A stretch of DNA of 64,000 nt from CALINF01 sp039980455. GTDB taxonomy: Bacteria > Pseudomonadota > Gammaproteobacteria > Pseudomonadales > Halieaceae. The DNA lies in the NCBI GenBank assembly GCA_039980455.1, contig JBDXCG010000003.1, positions 310,001 to 374,000 of the forward strand, read 5' to 3'. The notes beneath the pieces were generated by a model. It worked only from the letters and a program-made list of their open reading frames with translations. It made no database searches and was not told the origin of the DNA. Position numbers and translations under genes: made by a program. Shown in pieces: positions 55,581 through 62,564 of the stretch. Each line of letters opens with the position of its first letter. The first letter of the stretch is position 1.

Positions 55581-56480
55581 CTAGAGCAACATTTGATAAC
55601 TGATCGTAAATATATCGAAATCTTCATTAGAATCATTTGCAGACCCTGAACTGTATGACGACTTGATCGCATGAGCCCGAGCGAGGGGGAACACAAAAGT
55701 GACGCCCCATCGGCTGTCGCGTTGTACGTCATCCAGCTTGATATTGGCTACAGTGCTGCGTCCACCTTTGTATCCATTGAGGTCTAGTGAGGCCCAGAAG
55801 CCTGGCGAGAACCGATGTATCAAATGAAACTGCAGTGAGTAGATGGCTTCCTGTTCACGCGTGGTGCCCAAAAAATTGTCGTTATCTGTGAAGAACCACG
55901 CCCCAGCGTCGGTTTCCAATAGCCAGCGTGGCGATATCGGCAGTATGTAGCCAAGTTCTACCTTACCCGCCCAGCGATTGGCGCCCACGTTGATAGCGCG
56001 GTCATTATCATACTGTCCTGTCGGTGCCACCAGCTTTACGCTTGCGCCCAAAATGGGTTTAGGGTTTTCCCGCAGTTTGCCAAACGCCGCAGCATCCATG
56101 GCCGGTGCACCCATCAAGTTCAGCGATAGGGTTGCTGTTACGTCGCCTAAACCCTCGTAGTTCCGCGAATAGTCAACGTCTCGTATGGTTGCGTTCGTCT
56201 CGCCGTTTGCAAAAGGAACACTAACGATAAAATTTGCTGTTCGCCCAAACAGGTCGAGTGTGTGGAGGTAGCCGGCCAGAACTTGGGTGATGCTGGAGTC
56301 CACTCCTGCGATCGGCAGAGAGGGGTCTGGCACGGTGTCTCCGCTAGTGTACGTAGCACCCAGTGATACGAGTCGGGTGCCTGTGGGTGCAGGCCAGTAG
56401 GCACGCGGCGTAAGCTCTTGTGCACTGGAGATCGGAATCCAGTACGCGAACAATAGCAGCACGACTCTTACGATAAACAT
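55581..56480 (-). CDS. Phenol_MetA_deg-type outer-membrane protein
   Basis: 299 residues. A signal peptide (residues 1-20, ending SSA|QE) is followed by repeated short amphipathic beta strands (YWPAPTGTRLVSLGATYTSGD, VSVPFANG, LGASVKLVAPTGQYDNDRAINVGANRW) and a terminal aromatic/hydrophobic strand (IFTISYQMLL), typical of an outer-membrane barrel. The family I recognise is PF13557 (MetA pathway of phenol degradation), of unknown biochemical role, probably a channel for hydrophobic substrates. Divergent from the second crotonase gene. Confidence 0.83.
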   Translation of the reverse strand: MFIVRVVLLLFAYWIPISSAQELTPRAYWPAPTGTRLVSLGATYTSGDTVPDPSLPIAGVDSSITQVLAGYLHTLDLFGRTANFIVSVPFANGETNATIRDVDYSRNYEGLGDVTATLSLNLMGAPAMDAAAFGKLRENPKPILGASVKLVAPTGQYDNDRAINVGANRWAGKVELGYILPISPRWLLETDAGAWFFTDNDNFLGTTREQEAIYSLQFHLIHRFSPGFWASLDLNGYKGGRSTVANIKLDDVQRDSRWGVTFVFPLARAHAIKSSYSSGSANDSNEDFDIFTISYQMLL

Positions 56481-56570
56481 GTGACAAGTATGGGGGTCGG
56501 TTTATTATGGTGCAACAAAGGCCATGATATTGGGCTGAGTTCACGCCAGTGGTAATGCTAGGGAGACAGT

Positions 56571-57473
56571 ATGAAAGACAATCAAACGCGTGATGACGAT
56601 CGAAACATCGACGGTAACAACAGTATCGAGTCATCTGTTCTTTATGAACAGCCCGACCCCCGTGTTGCGAGAATCGTTCTTAACCGACCTGAACGAGCCA
56701 ATGCGCAGAGTTATGAAATGCTCTACGCCCTGAATGCCGCCTTCGACCGCGCGGCTGCCGATGAAGCCGTCAAAGTGATTGTGCTGGGCGCTAACGGCAA
56801 GCACTTTTCATCGGGCCACGACCTACAAGACGCAAATCTGGAACAGCTCGATAGCAATGCAATTTCCACGTCTCGCGATTTTCATTCGCCTGGGGCGCAG
56901 GGGCGCTGGGCAATTGAGGAAGAGGTCTATTTTGGTTTGTGTTGGCGCTGGCGGAATATACCCAAAATCACCATCGCTGAAGTGCAGGGCAAAGTAATAG
57001 CGGGCGGGTTGATGCTGGTATGGCCGTGCGATCTGGTCGTAGCGGCAGATGATGCGACCTTCTCTGACCCTGTGGTAGCGTTTGGAGCCAATGGTGTGGA
57101 GTACTTTGGACATCCCTGGGAGCTGGGGCCGCGCAAAGCCAAGGAAATGCTGTTCACAGGCCGCGCCATCACGGCGAAGGTAGCGCGAGATGTTGGTATG
57201 GTTAATAGGGTAGTGTCCGCGTCCAGCCTGCATGAAGAGACAATGTCTTTGGCATTGGAGATTGCCGAGCAACCGATGATGGGATTAAAGACCGCCAAGG
57301 AATCGGTGAATCAGATGCAGAATGAACAGGGGTTTTATAACGCTTTGCGCAGCGCTATGTCACTGCAGCAATTGGCACACGCCCATAATGAGATAGTGCA
57401 CGATAGCCCAGTCGATCCAGCAGGTGTTCCCATTATTCAGAAGCTGGCGCGAAAGCCGCCACTGGAGCAGTAG
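56571..57473 (+). CDS. Enoyl-CoA hydratase-family protein
   Basis: 300 residues, crotonase fold with a 25-residue hydrophilic N-terminal extension. Motifs: RIVLNRPERANAQSYEMLYAL, the oxyanion segment GKHFSSGHDLQD and VIAGGLMLVWPCDLVVAADDA with FSDPVVAFG. The position of the first catalytic glutamate is Val in DPVVAFG, so simple hydratase activity is uncertain. An insertion around DFHSPGAQGRWAIEEEVYFG is seen in a subgroup of these proteins. GGGAG lies before the ATG. Confidence 0.87.
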   Translation: MKDNQTRDDDRNIDGNNSIESSVLYEQPDPRVARIVLNRPERANAQSYEMLYALNAAFDRAAADEAVKVIVLGANGKHFSSGHDLQDANLEQLDSNAISTSRDFHSPGAQGRWAIEEEVYFGLCWRWRNIPKITIAEVQGKVIAGGLMLVWPCDLVVAADDATFSDPVVAFGANGVEYFGHPWELGPRKAKEMLFTGRAITAKVARDVGMVNRVVSASSLHEETMSLALEIAEQPMMGLKTAKESVNQMQNEQGFYNALRSAMSLQQLAHAHNEIVHDSPVDPAGVPIIQKLARKPPLEQ

Positions 57474-57500
57474 AGCAGAGACTCAGGGCAGAATTGATCT

Positions 57501-58901
57501 TCAGGCGGTGTTGCGTTGGCGAGCGCGTCCGCGCTCCACTTCTTTCATCAGATCTTTGCAGTAAACGTTGAAGTCTACCTGCATGGTATGTCTTGCAGCT
57601 GCATAGAAATGGCCCATGTGCTTGCGCTCATCTGCCTCTATTACCTGTTGCATATCGTTGGCGCCGGGTAAGACATAGTCACCCTGGATTGCGGCCGCAA
57701 CAAGCTTGGACTGTTGCTCTGCAAAATTAACCAATGTAGGTAGCGGCTGTGCGAGCCCCAGAAAAAATAGATTGTTATAGCCAGGTCTCACCATGCGCTT
57801 GAACAGCGGTAGGCGATTGTCTTTCGGTGTAAGGTCCGGCTCGTTAAGAAAGGGGAAGCTCACACGATAGCCGGTTGCCCAGATGATGGCATCAATTGTC
57901 TCATTCGTACCATCGGCAAAAATGACTTTGCCTGACTCAAATCGGTCGATCGCCCCCCGAGGGAGGATGTCACCGCAGCCAACTCTGGTTAGAAACTCGC
58001 CACTCACCGAGGGGTGGGCGTCCAGTGGTTCGTGATCTGGTTTGGGCAGTCCGTAATCTTCGGGATTGCCAAGCTCGGTCTTGATGACTCTTCGTGCTAG
58101 AGCTCGACCTATGCTAGTGGGTAACCAGCTAGGCAGCACGGCCTTATCCGCAGGCTCGCCCTTCATGTACTTTGGTAACACCCAGACGCCGCGGCGCATT
58201 GAAATGAATAGCCTGCTGGCAATTGTCCGTTGTGAAAGCTCCGAGGCTATGTCCATTGCGGAGTTACCAGCACCGATAACCAGTACTTTTTTGCCCCTGA
58301 AATCATAGGGCTCAAAGGGCTCTCGATAATGGTGAGAATGAACCTGATAGCCACCAAAATCTTCAAGTCCGGGATAGTGTGGCATGTTCGGATCCCAGTG
58401 GTGGCCATTAGCCACGACTAGCCACTGATACACGCGCGACTCTCCGTTCGAGAGGGAAACCGCCCACTCGCCAGTGTCGGTGCGCTGCACCTGAGTGACG
58501 CTGGTGTTGAAGACAATGGAATCGCGTAGGCCAAAGTGATCGACGTAGTCATTAAAATAGTCGAACAACTGGCTGTGGTGTGGAAAGTCCGGCCAATCTT
58601 CTGGTACGGGGAAGTCTTCAAAAGCCAGCCGCCACTTGGAGGTGTCAATGTGCAAGCTTTCGTAGCATGACGACAGGCCGTTGGGGTTTTTGTAGTACCA
58701 ATTGCCTCCGATGTTGTCGGACATTTCGAAACAGTCGTATTGCAAGCCCGCATCTTTCAGGCGCTTAGCCATACTAAATCCCGAGCATCCCGCGCCTATG
58801 ATGCAGGTTTTTCCTGTATTCGGGGGAGTGCTGTTAGCATCGATAGTGGACACAGTACGTACGCTATTCGTTGGCAAAATTGGCTTCGACACCATTGCCA
58901 C
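57501..58901 (-). CDS. Flavin-containing monooxygenase (FMO/BVMO-like)
   Basis: 466 residues. FAD-binding TCIIGAGCSGFSMAKRL near residue 33, then GGNWYYKNPNGLSSCYESL. The FMO identifying segment reads VHSHHYREPFEPYDF. A second Rossmann motif, VLVIGAGNSAMDIASELS, binds NADPH, and ATGYRVSFPFL closes the fold. It likely oxygenates a soft nucleophile or ketone. The first ATG overlaps the end of the upstream VOC gene by 38 bases, so it is the last gene of the operon that starts at the SoxR-type promoter; a slightly later start is possible. Confidence 0.91.
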   Translation of the reverse strand: MAMVSKPILPTNSVRTVSTIDANSTPPNTGKTCIIGAGCSGFSMAKRLKDAGLQYDCFEMSDNIGGNWYYKNPNGLSSCYESLHIDTSKWRLAFEDFPVPEDWPDFPHHSQLFDYFNDYVDHFGLRDSIVFNTSVTQVQRTDTGEWAVSLSNGESRVYQWLVVANGHHWDPNMPHYPGLEDFGGYQVHSHHYREPFEPYDFRGKKVLVIGAGNSAMDIASELSQRTIASRLFISMRRGVWVLPKYMKGEPADKAVLPSWLPTSIGRALARRVIKTELGNPEDYGLPKPDHEPLDAHPSVSGEFLTRVGCGDILPRGAIDRFESGKVIFADGTNETIDAIIWATGYRVSFPFLNEPDLTPKDNRLPLFKRMVRPGYNNLFFLGLAQPLPTLVNFAEQQSKLVAAAIQGDYVLPGANDMQQVIEADERKHMGHFYAAARHTMQVDFNVYCKDLMKEVERGRARQRNTA

Positions 58902-59232
58902 AAGGATCTTTACAAAACACTTGTGAGATATTGAAGTCGGAAATGTGGTTGACGGAATAGTCTACGCCCATTCTCTCGAGTCGATTCGTGTAGCCAGCAA
59001 GGCCGGTTACTGCAAAAGCGACGTGATCGAGGTAGTGGGGCTTGTCACTGGCGAAGTGGTTGTCACTCTCTATCAAGTGAACGATAGGCTTGCCGCCCCC
59101 ATAGAGCCAATAGCCGGGGATACCAAAATCGGGTCGTGGACCTTCTTCCAGTTCCAGTACGGTTGTATAAAACTGCCGTACATCTTCCAGCAGTGCCATA
59201 GGGGCAGCGATGTTGATGTGATCTATTCGCAA
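58864..59232 (-). CDS. VOC-family protein (glyoxalase/dioxygenase superfamily)
   Basis: 122 residues with two beta-alpha-beta-beta-beta repeats: RIDHINIAAPMALLEDVRQFYTTVLEL at the start, then HLIESDNHFASDKPHYLDHVAFAV, ending in CKDPCGNGVEANFANE. Candidate metal ligands are the His in IDHINIA, the His in YLDHVAF and the Glu in GVEANFA. Third VOC gene of the operon, 16 bases after the second and overlapping the FMO gene. Substrate unknown. Confidence 0.85.
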   Translation of the reverse strand: MRIDHINIAAPMALLEDVRQFYTTVLELEEGPRPDFGIPGYWLYGGGKPIVHLIESDNHFASDKPHYLDHVAFAVTGLAGYTNRLERMGVDYSVNHISDFNISQVFCKDPCGNGVEANFANE

Positions 59233-59248
59233 ATCAGTAGCAGCCGTC

Positions 59249-59629
59249 TCATTCTACGCGGTGTAGGGCACAGATCTTGTTGCCCGCAGGGTCACGCAGA
59301 TACGCCAGATACAGCTTGCCTGTTGGCCCTTCACGCAACCCAGGAGGATCTTCACAGGTTGTGCCACCATTAGCCAAGCCCGCTTCGTGCCATGCGTTGG
59401 CAGCTTCAGGGTTTTCTACGGCAAAGCCGATAGTACTGCCGTTGCCGTGAGTTGCGGGTTGTCCATCAATAGGAACGCTGAGTGAAAATATGCCTGTAGG
59501 AGTCATGTAGAAAACACGCCCCTTGTCATCGATAAAGCCCGGATCGTATCCCAGTGATCCAAGGACTGCATCGTAGAATTGCTTTGATTCGTCAATGCTA
59601 TTCGCGCCTATCATGATGTGACTGAACAT
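59249..59629 (-). CDS. VOC-family protein
   Basis: 126 residues. FSHIMIGANSIDESKQFYDAVLGSLGYDPG is the standard VOC opening, and GSTIGFAVENPEAANAWHEAGLANGG and YLAYLRDPAGNKICALHRV end it. This type is common among small glyoxalase-like proteins with unknown substrates. Second of three VOC genes in the operon, 77 bases after the first. Confidence 0.86.
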   Translation of the reverse strand: MFSHIMIGANSIDESKQFYDAVLGSLGYDPGFIDDKGRVFYMTPTGIFSLSVPIDGQPATHGNGSTIGFAVENPEAANAWHEAGLANGGTTCEDPPGLREGPTGKLYLAYLRDPAGNKICALHRVE

Positions 59630-59706
59630 AGTTCGATTCCTCTATGGGGTTGTATTGAGTAACGAGCGTTGTGCAGTGTAGGCCACTTCCGCTCGATCGG
59701 CCAATA

Positions 59707-60126
59707 CTAGCTGGATTGGTTCCGTTGCACCGGAGAGTCGCTAAGGTATTGTACGAACTCAACTTCAAAACCGGCGGGATCAATGAAGTAAATATTTTTT
59801 CGAAAGGGTTCCAATGCACCCTGTTTTGCGGCGTTGAAGCCGGCATTGTCCAGACGCTCAATGAGTCCATCAAGATCTGCCGTAACGAACGCAAAGTGCG
59901 CGAGCCCTATTTGGTGCGCTGCCAGGTCGCGATTGTTGCCCACACCATTGTCATTGAATGTCAGGTACTGGTAATCATCGCCAAAATGTAGCCACTTTCT
60001 GGATTTGCCGTACCAGTCGCTATCTCCTTGGTCCCTAACGTACCAGTGCGGAAAAGCTGCCTGATAAAACTTCATGCTCGCAGCAATATCATCGACGACT
60101 AAGTTTAGGTGTTCGATATGTAACAT
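59707..60126 (-). CDS. VOC-family protein, first gene of the SoxR-type operon
   Basis: 139 residues. LHIEHLNLVVDDIAASMKFYQAAFPHWYV opens the first half; IGLAHFAFVTADLDGLIERLDNAG opens the second, and FIDPAGFEVEFVQYLSD closes it with a probable metal-binding Glu. AGGGAG lies about 9 bases before the ATG. Its promoter is the TTTACC-N19-TAGCCT element with the SoxR box described separately. Confidence 0.88.
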   Translation of the reverse strand: MLHIEHLNLVVDDIAASMKFYQAAFPHWYVRDQGDSDWYGKSRKWLHFGDDYQYLTFNDNGVGNNRDLAAHQIGLAHFAFVTADLDGLIERLDNAGFNAAKQGALEPFRKNIYFIDPAGFEVEFVQYLSDSPVQRNQSS

Positions 60127-60140
60127 AGTATTTCTCCCTG

Positions 60141-60168
60141 TTGATCACTATAGTAGAGAGGCTAATAC
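60141..60168 (+). promoter_or_regulatory. Possible soxR promoter
   Basis: TTGATC (60141-60146) and TAATAC (60163-60168) are 16 bases apart and point to soxR. The -10 box adjoins the SoxR palindrome, so SoxR may also control its own gene. By eye only. Confidence 0.4.
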
Positions 60169-60189
60169 CTCAAGTAAGGTTGAGGTAAA
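60159..60189 (-). promoter_or_regulatory. SoxR operator in a MerR-type promoter with 19-bp spacer
   Basis: The palindrome CCTCAA-N6-TTGAGG (60168-60185) has the same arms as the E. coli soxS operator. On the minus strand it sits between TTTACC (-35, 60189-60184) and TAGCCT (-10, 60164-60159) with the 19-base spacer typical of promoters activated by SoxR-type MerR regulators. The transcript would start about 25 bases before the first VOC gene. The divergent soxR gene lies 45 bases to the other side. Confidence 0.85.
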
Positions 60190-60230
60190 GCCTTTTTTCG
60201 ACCTTTTTTGATTCTGTGGGGAGAGTAGTG

Positions 60231-60671
60231 ATGGAAATTGCTAATTGGTCGGTCGGCAGAGTTGCAAAGCGGTGTGGCGTTAACATTAGTACACTCCACT
60301 TTTATGAAGACAAAGGTCTCATTTTCAGTACGCGTAACGCCGGTAATCAGCGGCGCTATAGGTCGGATGTGCTGAGGCGCGTTTCAGTGATTAAGGCGGC
60401 GCAGAGGATGGGCATATCTTTGGATTCAATTAGGCGTGCTTTTGAGAATCTGCCTGATAATCGAACGCCTACCAAGCGCGACTGGGAGCGACTGTCGAAG
60501 CAGTGGCGAGGTGAATTGGATGCACGAATTGACTATTTGGAGAGATTGCGGGACTCACTCACCGGATGTATAGGCTGTGGCTGCCTGTCAATGACGAACT
60601 GTCCGATCTACAACGATGGTGATCACCTGGGCGAAGACGGGTCGGGCCCCGTTATCTTGGACCGCCGCTAA
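60231..60671 (+). CDS. soxR: Redox-sensitive transcriptional activator SoxR
   Basis: 146 residues from the ATG at 60231 with GGGGAGAG six bases upstream; a GTG at 60216 is an unlikely alternative. MerR-type helix-turn-helix (SVGRVAKRCGVNISTLHFYEDKGLI), a dimerisation helix and the [2Fe-2S] site TGCIGCGCLSMTNCPIYNDGD with four cysteines in the SoxR pattern CIGCGCxSxxxC. Oxidation of the cluster activates transcription at a stretched promoter. Divergent from the VOC/FMO operon whose promoter carries a SoxR box. Confidence 0.95.
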   Translation: MEIANWSVGRVAKRCGVNISTLHFYEDKGLIFSTRNAGNQRRYRSDVLRRVSVIKAAQRMGISLDSIRRAFENLPDNRTPTKRDWERLSKQWRGELDARIDYLERLRDSLTGCIGCGCLSMTNCPIYNDGDHLGEDGSGPVILDRR

Positions 60672-60786
60672 AAATTCGGAACAGTAGTGAGATCAATCTG
60701 TGTGGTGATGTTAAAGAGCCGTCCCTTCAGGGTAAACTCACTGCTATAATCCGGGCTTAGTTGGCATCATTTGGAGAACAGTTGAA

Positions 60787-61446
60787 ATGCGATCACTTTT
60801 CGCGGTCTTGTTATTAGTTTTGACTTGCAGCGCAGGCACTAGCGTATTCGCCGCTGAGTCCGATACTGTAGTGGAAGCGCTGAAAAATTGTGCCAGAACT
60901 ACAGACCCTGAAGCGCGCTTTAAGTGTTACGACGCGCTTGGGCAGCAGGTGCTATCGAGCGAGACCAAAGCGGTGGTTGCAGCGCCTGTGATAGCCGCCT
61001 CCGAGCCGGCGGCAGCCAAGGCTGTGTCCAGTAACACTCCCGTTGCAACCACGCAGACACCTGTAGTCACTAAAACACCTGCAGCCAGCGCGGCAGTTAC
61101 CGAATCCGCCGCGCCCGCAGCTGCAGCTGCGGCTGCCGACGCTCAAACTGTCGACCCGAGCGATACTATTGGCGGCTATCAGTTCGAGCCAAAGCGAACG
61201 GCAGAGGAGGAAGTAGAAAAACAGGTAGAAGAGGGGCTTCGTACACGTGTTGTAAAATGCCAGCGAAGCCGCGAGGGTATCTGGTACTTCAAGCTCGAAA
61301 ATGGTCAGGTGTGGAAGCAAGTCGATCGTCAGAGCTTGTCTTTCCAAGGTTGTGACTTTGGTGCTGTGGTAGCCGACGACGGCATCGGCTACGTGTTGCG
61401 CATTGACGGACGCAAAGGCAAGATCCGAATTAAGCGACGACAATAG
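60787..61446 (+). CDS. Exported protein of unknown function
   Basis: 219 residues. A signal peptide ends near VFA|AES. The first domain has NCARTTDPEARFKCYDALGQQ with two cysteines 13 apart. An Ala/Pro/Thr/Val-rich linker (about 60-120) follows, then a basic region and a C-terminal beta segment, WYFKLENGQVWKQVDRQSLSFQGC, ending RKGKIRIKRRQ. Similar NCA...ARLxCYD modules occur in several gammaproteobacterial periplasmic proteins, but I cannot name a function. A perfect hairpin overlaps its stop codon. Confidence 0.82.
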   Translation: MRSLFAVLLLVLTCSAGTSVFAAESDTVVEALKNCARTTDPEARFKCYDALGQQVLSSETKAVVAAPVIAASEPAAAKAVSSNTPVATTQTPVVTKTPAASAAVTESAAPAAAAAAADAQTVDPSDTIGGYQFEPKRTAEEEVEKQVEEGLRTRVVKCQRSREGIWYFKLENGQVWKQVDRQSLSFQGCDFGAVVADDGIGYVLRIDGRKGKIRIKRRQ

Positions 61447-61468
61447 CGGCGTAGCACCGCCGCTATTG
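61441..61468. terminator. Perfect 11-bp hairpin between convergent genes
   Basis: CAATAGCGGCG (61441-61451) and CGCCGCTATTG (61458-61468) flank a 6-base loop and overlap the stop of the plus-strand gene. The minus-strand DUF1993 gene ends 13 bases further. No long T-run follows on either side, so it is a likely but unusual terminator, possibly serving both strands. Confidence 0.65.
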
Positions 61469-61480
61469 GCCCTGTGATGA

Positions 61481-62050
61481 TTATTTCCCCGACTTGGGTT
61501 TAATTCCCAGCCGTTTGGCAACCTGGGCTGTCATTGTCATGCCCGGGGCCATGCCCAGAAAGTCGATCTTGCCAATCTGCAGGCCGTTGTGGCGAAGGAT
61601 TGTGTACGTCGTGCTGTAATGGAAGTAGAAATTCGGCAATACCCAGCCGTTGAGATAATCCGCTCCCTTGAAGCCAATCTTGCCAAACGGTAGGTCCATT
61701 GTAACGTCACGATCTTCACTACCTGCGTAGGCGCTTTTCTTAATGGTTCGCACAAAGGCGGTTGTCTTTTTGATGCGCGCCTGCAAATCGGCAAAACTGG
61801 CTTCGTTGTCCTCAAATGCTGGCGTCTTGGTGTCGGTTAAGCGCCCACAGCAACCCTTGGCTTGATCGCAGACCATTTGAACCTGGCTGCTTAGGGGGAG
61901 CATATCTGGAGCGAGCCGCCCATTTATAATGATGCTTTCTTCGATGCCGCGAGCTTTCGCATCTTTCTCAGCTTTTTTCAGTATGGCTGACAAGTTCTTT
62001 AGGTGATGCAAGAACATAGCGGCGGAGCTTTGGTACATTAATTGACTCAT
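61481..62050 (-). CDS. DUF1993 family protein
   Basis: 189 residues, all helical. The N-terminal segment SSAAMFLHHLKNLSAILKKAEKDA, the RLAPDMLPLSSQVQMVCDQAKG motif and GADYLNGWVLPNFYFHYSTTYTILRHNGLQIGK are the DUF1993 pattern, a DinB-like four-helix family with conserved His and Asp residues. No function is known. It is followed on the plus-strand side by the convergent hairpin. The start has weak upstream purines. Confidence 0.9.
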   Translation of the reverse strand: MSQLMYQSSAAMFLHHLKNLSAILKKAEKDAKARGIEESIIINGRLAPDMLPLSSQVQMVCDQAKGCCGRLTDTKTPAFEDNEASFADLQARIKKTTAFVRTIKKSAYAGSEDRDVTMDLPFGKIGFKGADYLNGWVLPNFYFHYSTTYTILRHNGLQIGKIDFLGMAPGMTMTAQVAKRLGIKPKSGK

Positions 62051-62186
62051 AGTAACTAATTCCTAGGTGATTCTATTTTTGGGAGAAGAATGTCCGCCCA
62101 CCGGTTAGTGTGTTGAAGACCAACGCGCCTCACAGCGCTGCTGGCACCTCAGTTTTTACTGCTGCAACCGCGCGTGCTTACTCGGT

Positions 62187-62552
62187 TCAGAAAATTTCGT
62201 GCTCTTCCGTCATAAAGACATGCGAACGTGAAAAATCAATGAACGTGGACTCGTCGTTCTGAAGCCGCGCTGCGGCTGCCTGACCTGCCGGCGTACTAGA
62301 GCCACGTTCAAAGTCTTCCATACTCTGCCACCACACTTCTGTAATGCCATCGAAGGGCGCCTTGAGTCCGCGACCTGCCTGCATAACAGTATTGAGTTCC
62401 GGGAGTACAGTGTGACTCTGCACGTAGTGGCACGCACCGATGTCGTCCGCTACGGACTTAACCAGTGGGCCGTGCTCCTGGAGCCAGTATCGATAGAACT
62501 CCTGCGCGTTCACATCGTCTCGCTTGGTTATGCAATACACCAGCTTAATCAT
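62187..62552 (-). CDS. EthD domain-containing protein
   Basis: 121 residues. MIKLVYCITKRDDVNAQEFYRYWLQEHGPLVKS is the EthD (dimeric alpha-beta barrel) signature, followed by HYVQSHTVLPELN and ITEVWWQSMEDFERGS. EthD-type proteins accompany various degradation operons (named from ethyl tert-butyl ether degradation) with unknown biochemistry. It lies 12 bases downstream of the molybdenum hydroxylase gene and is probably co-transcribed with it. Confidence 0.85.
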   Translation of the reverse strand: MIKLVYCITKRDDVNAQEFYRYWLQEHGPLVKSVADDIGACHYVQSHTVLPELNTVMQAGRGLKAPFDGITEVWWQSMEDFERGSSTPAGQAAAARLQNDESTFIDFSRSHVFMTEEHEIF

Positions 62553-62564
62553 GTTGCGTCCTAA

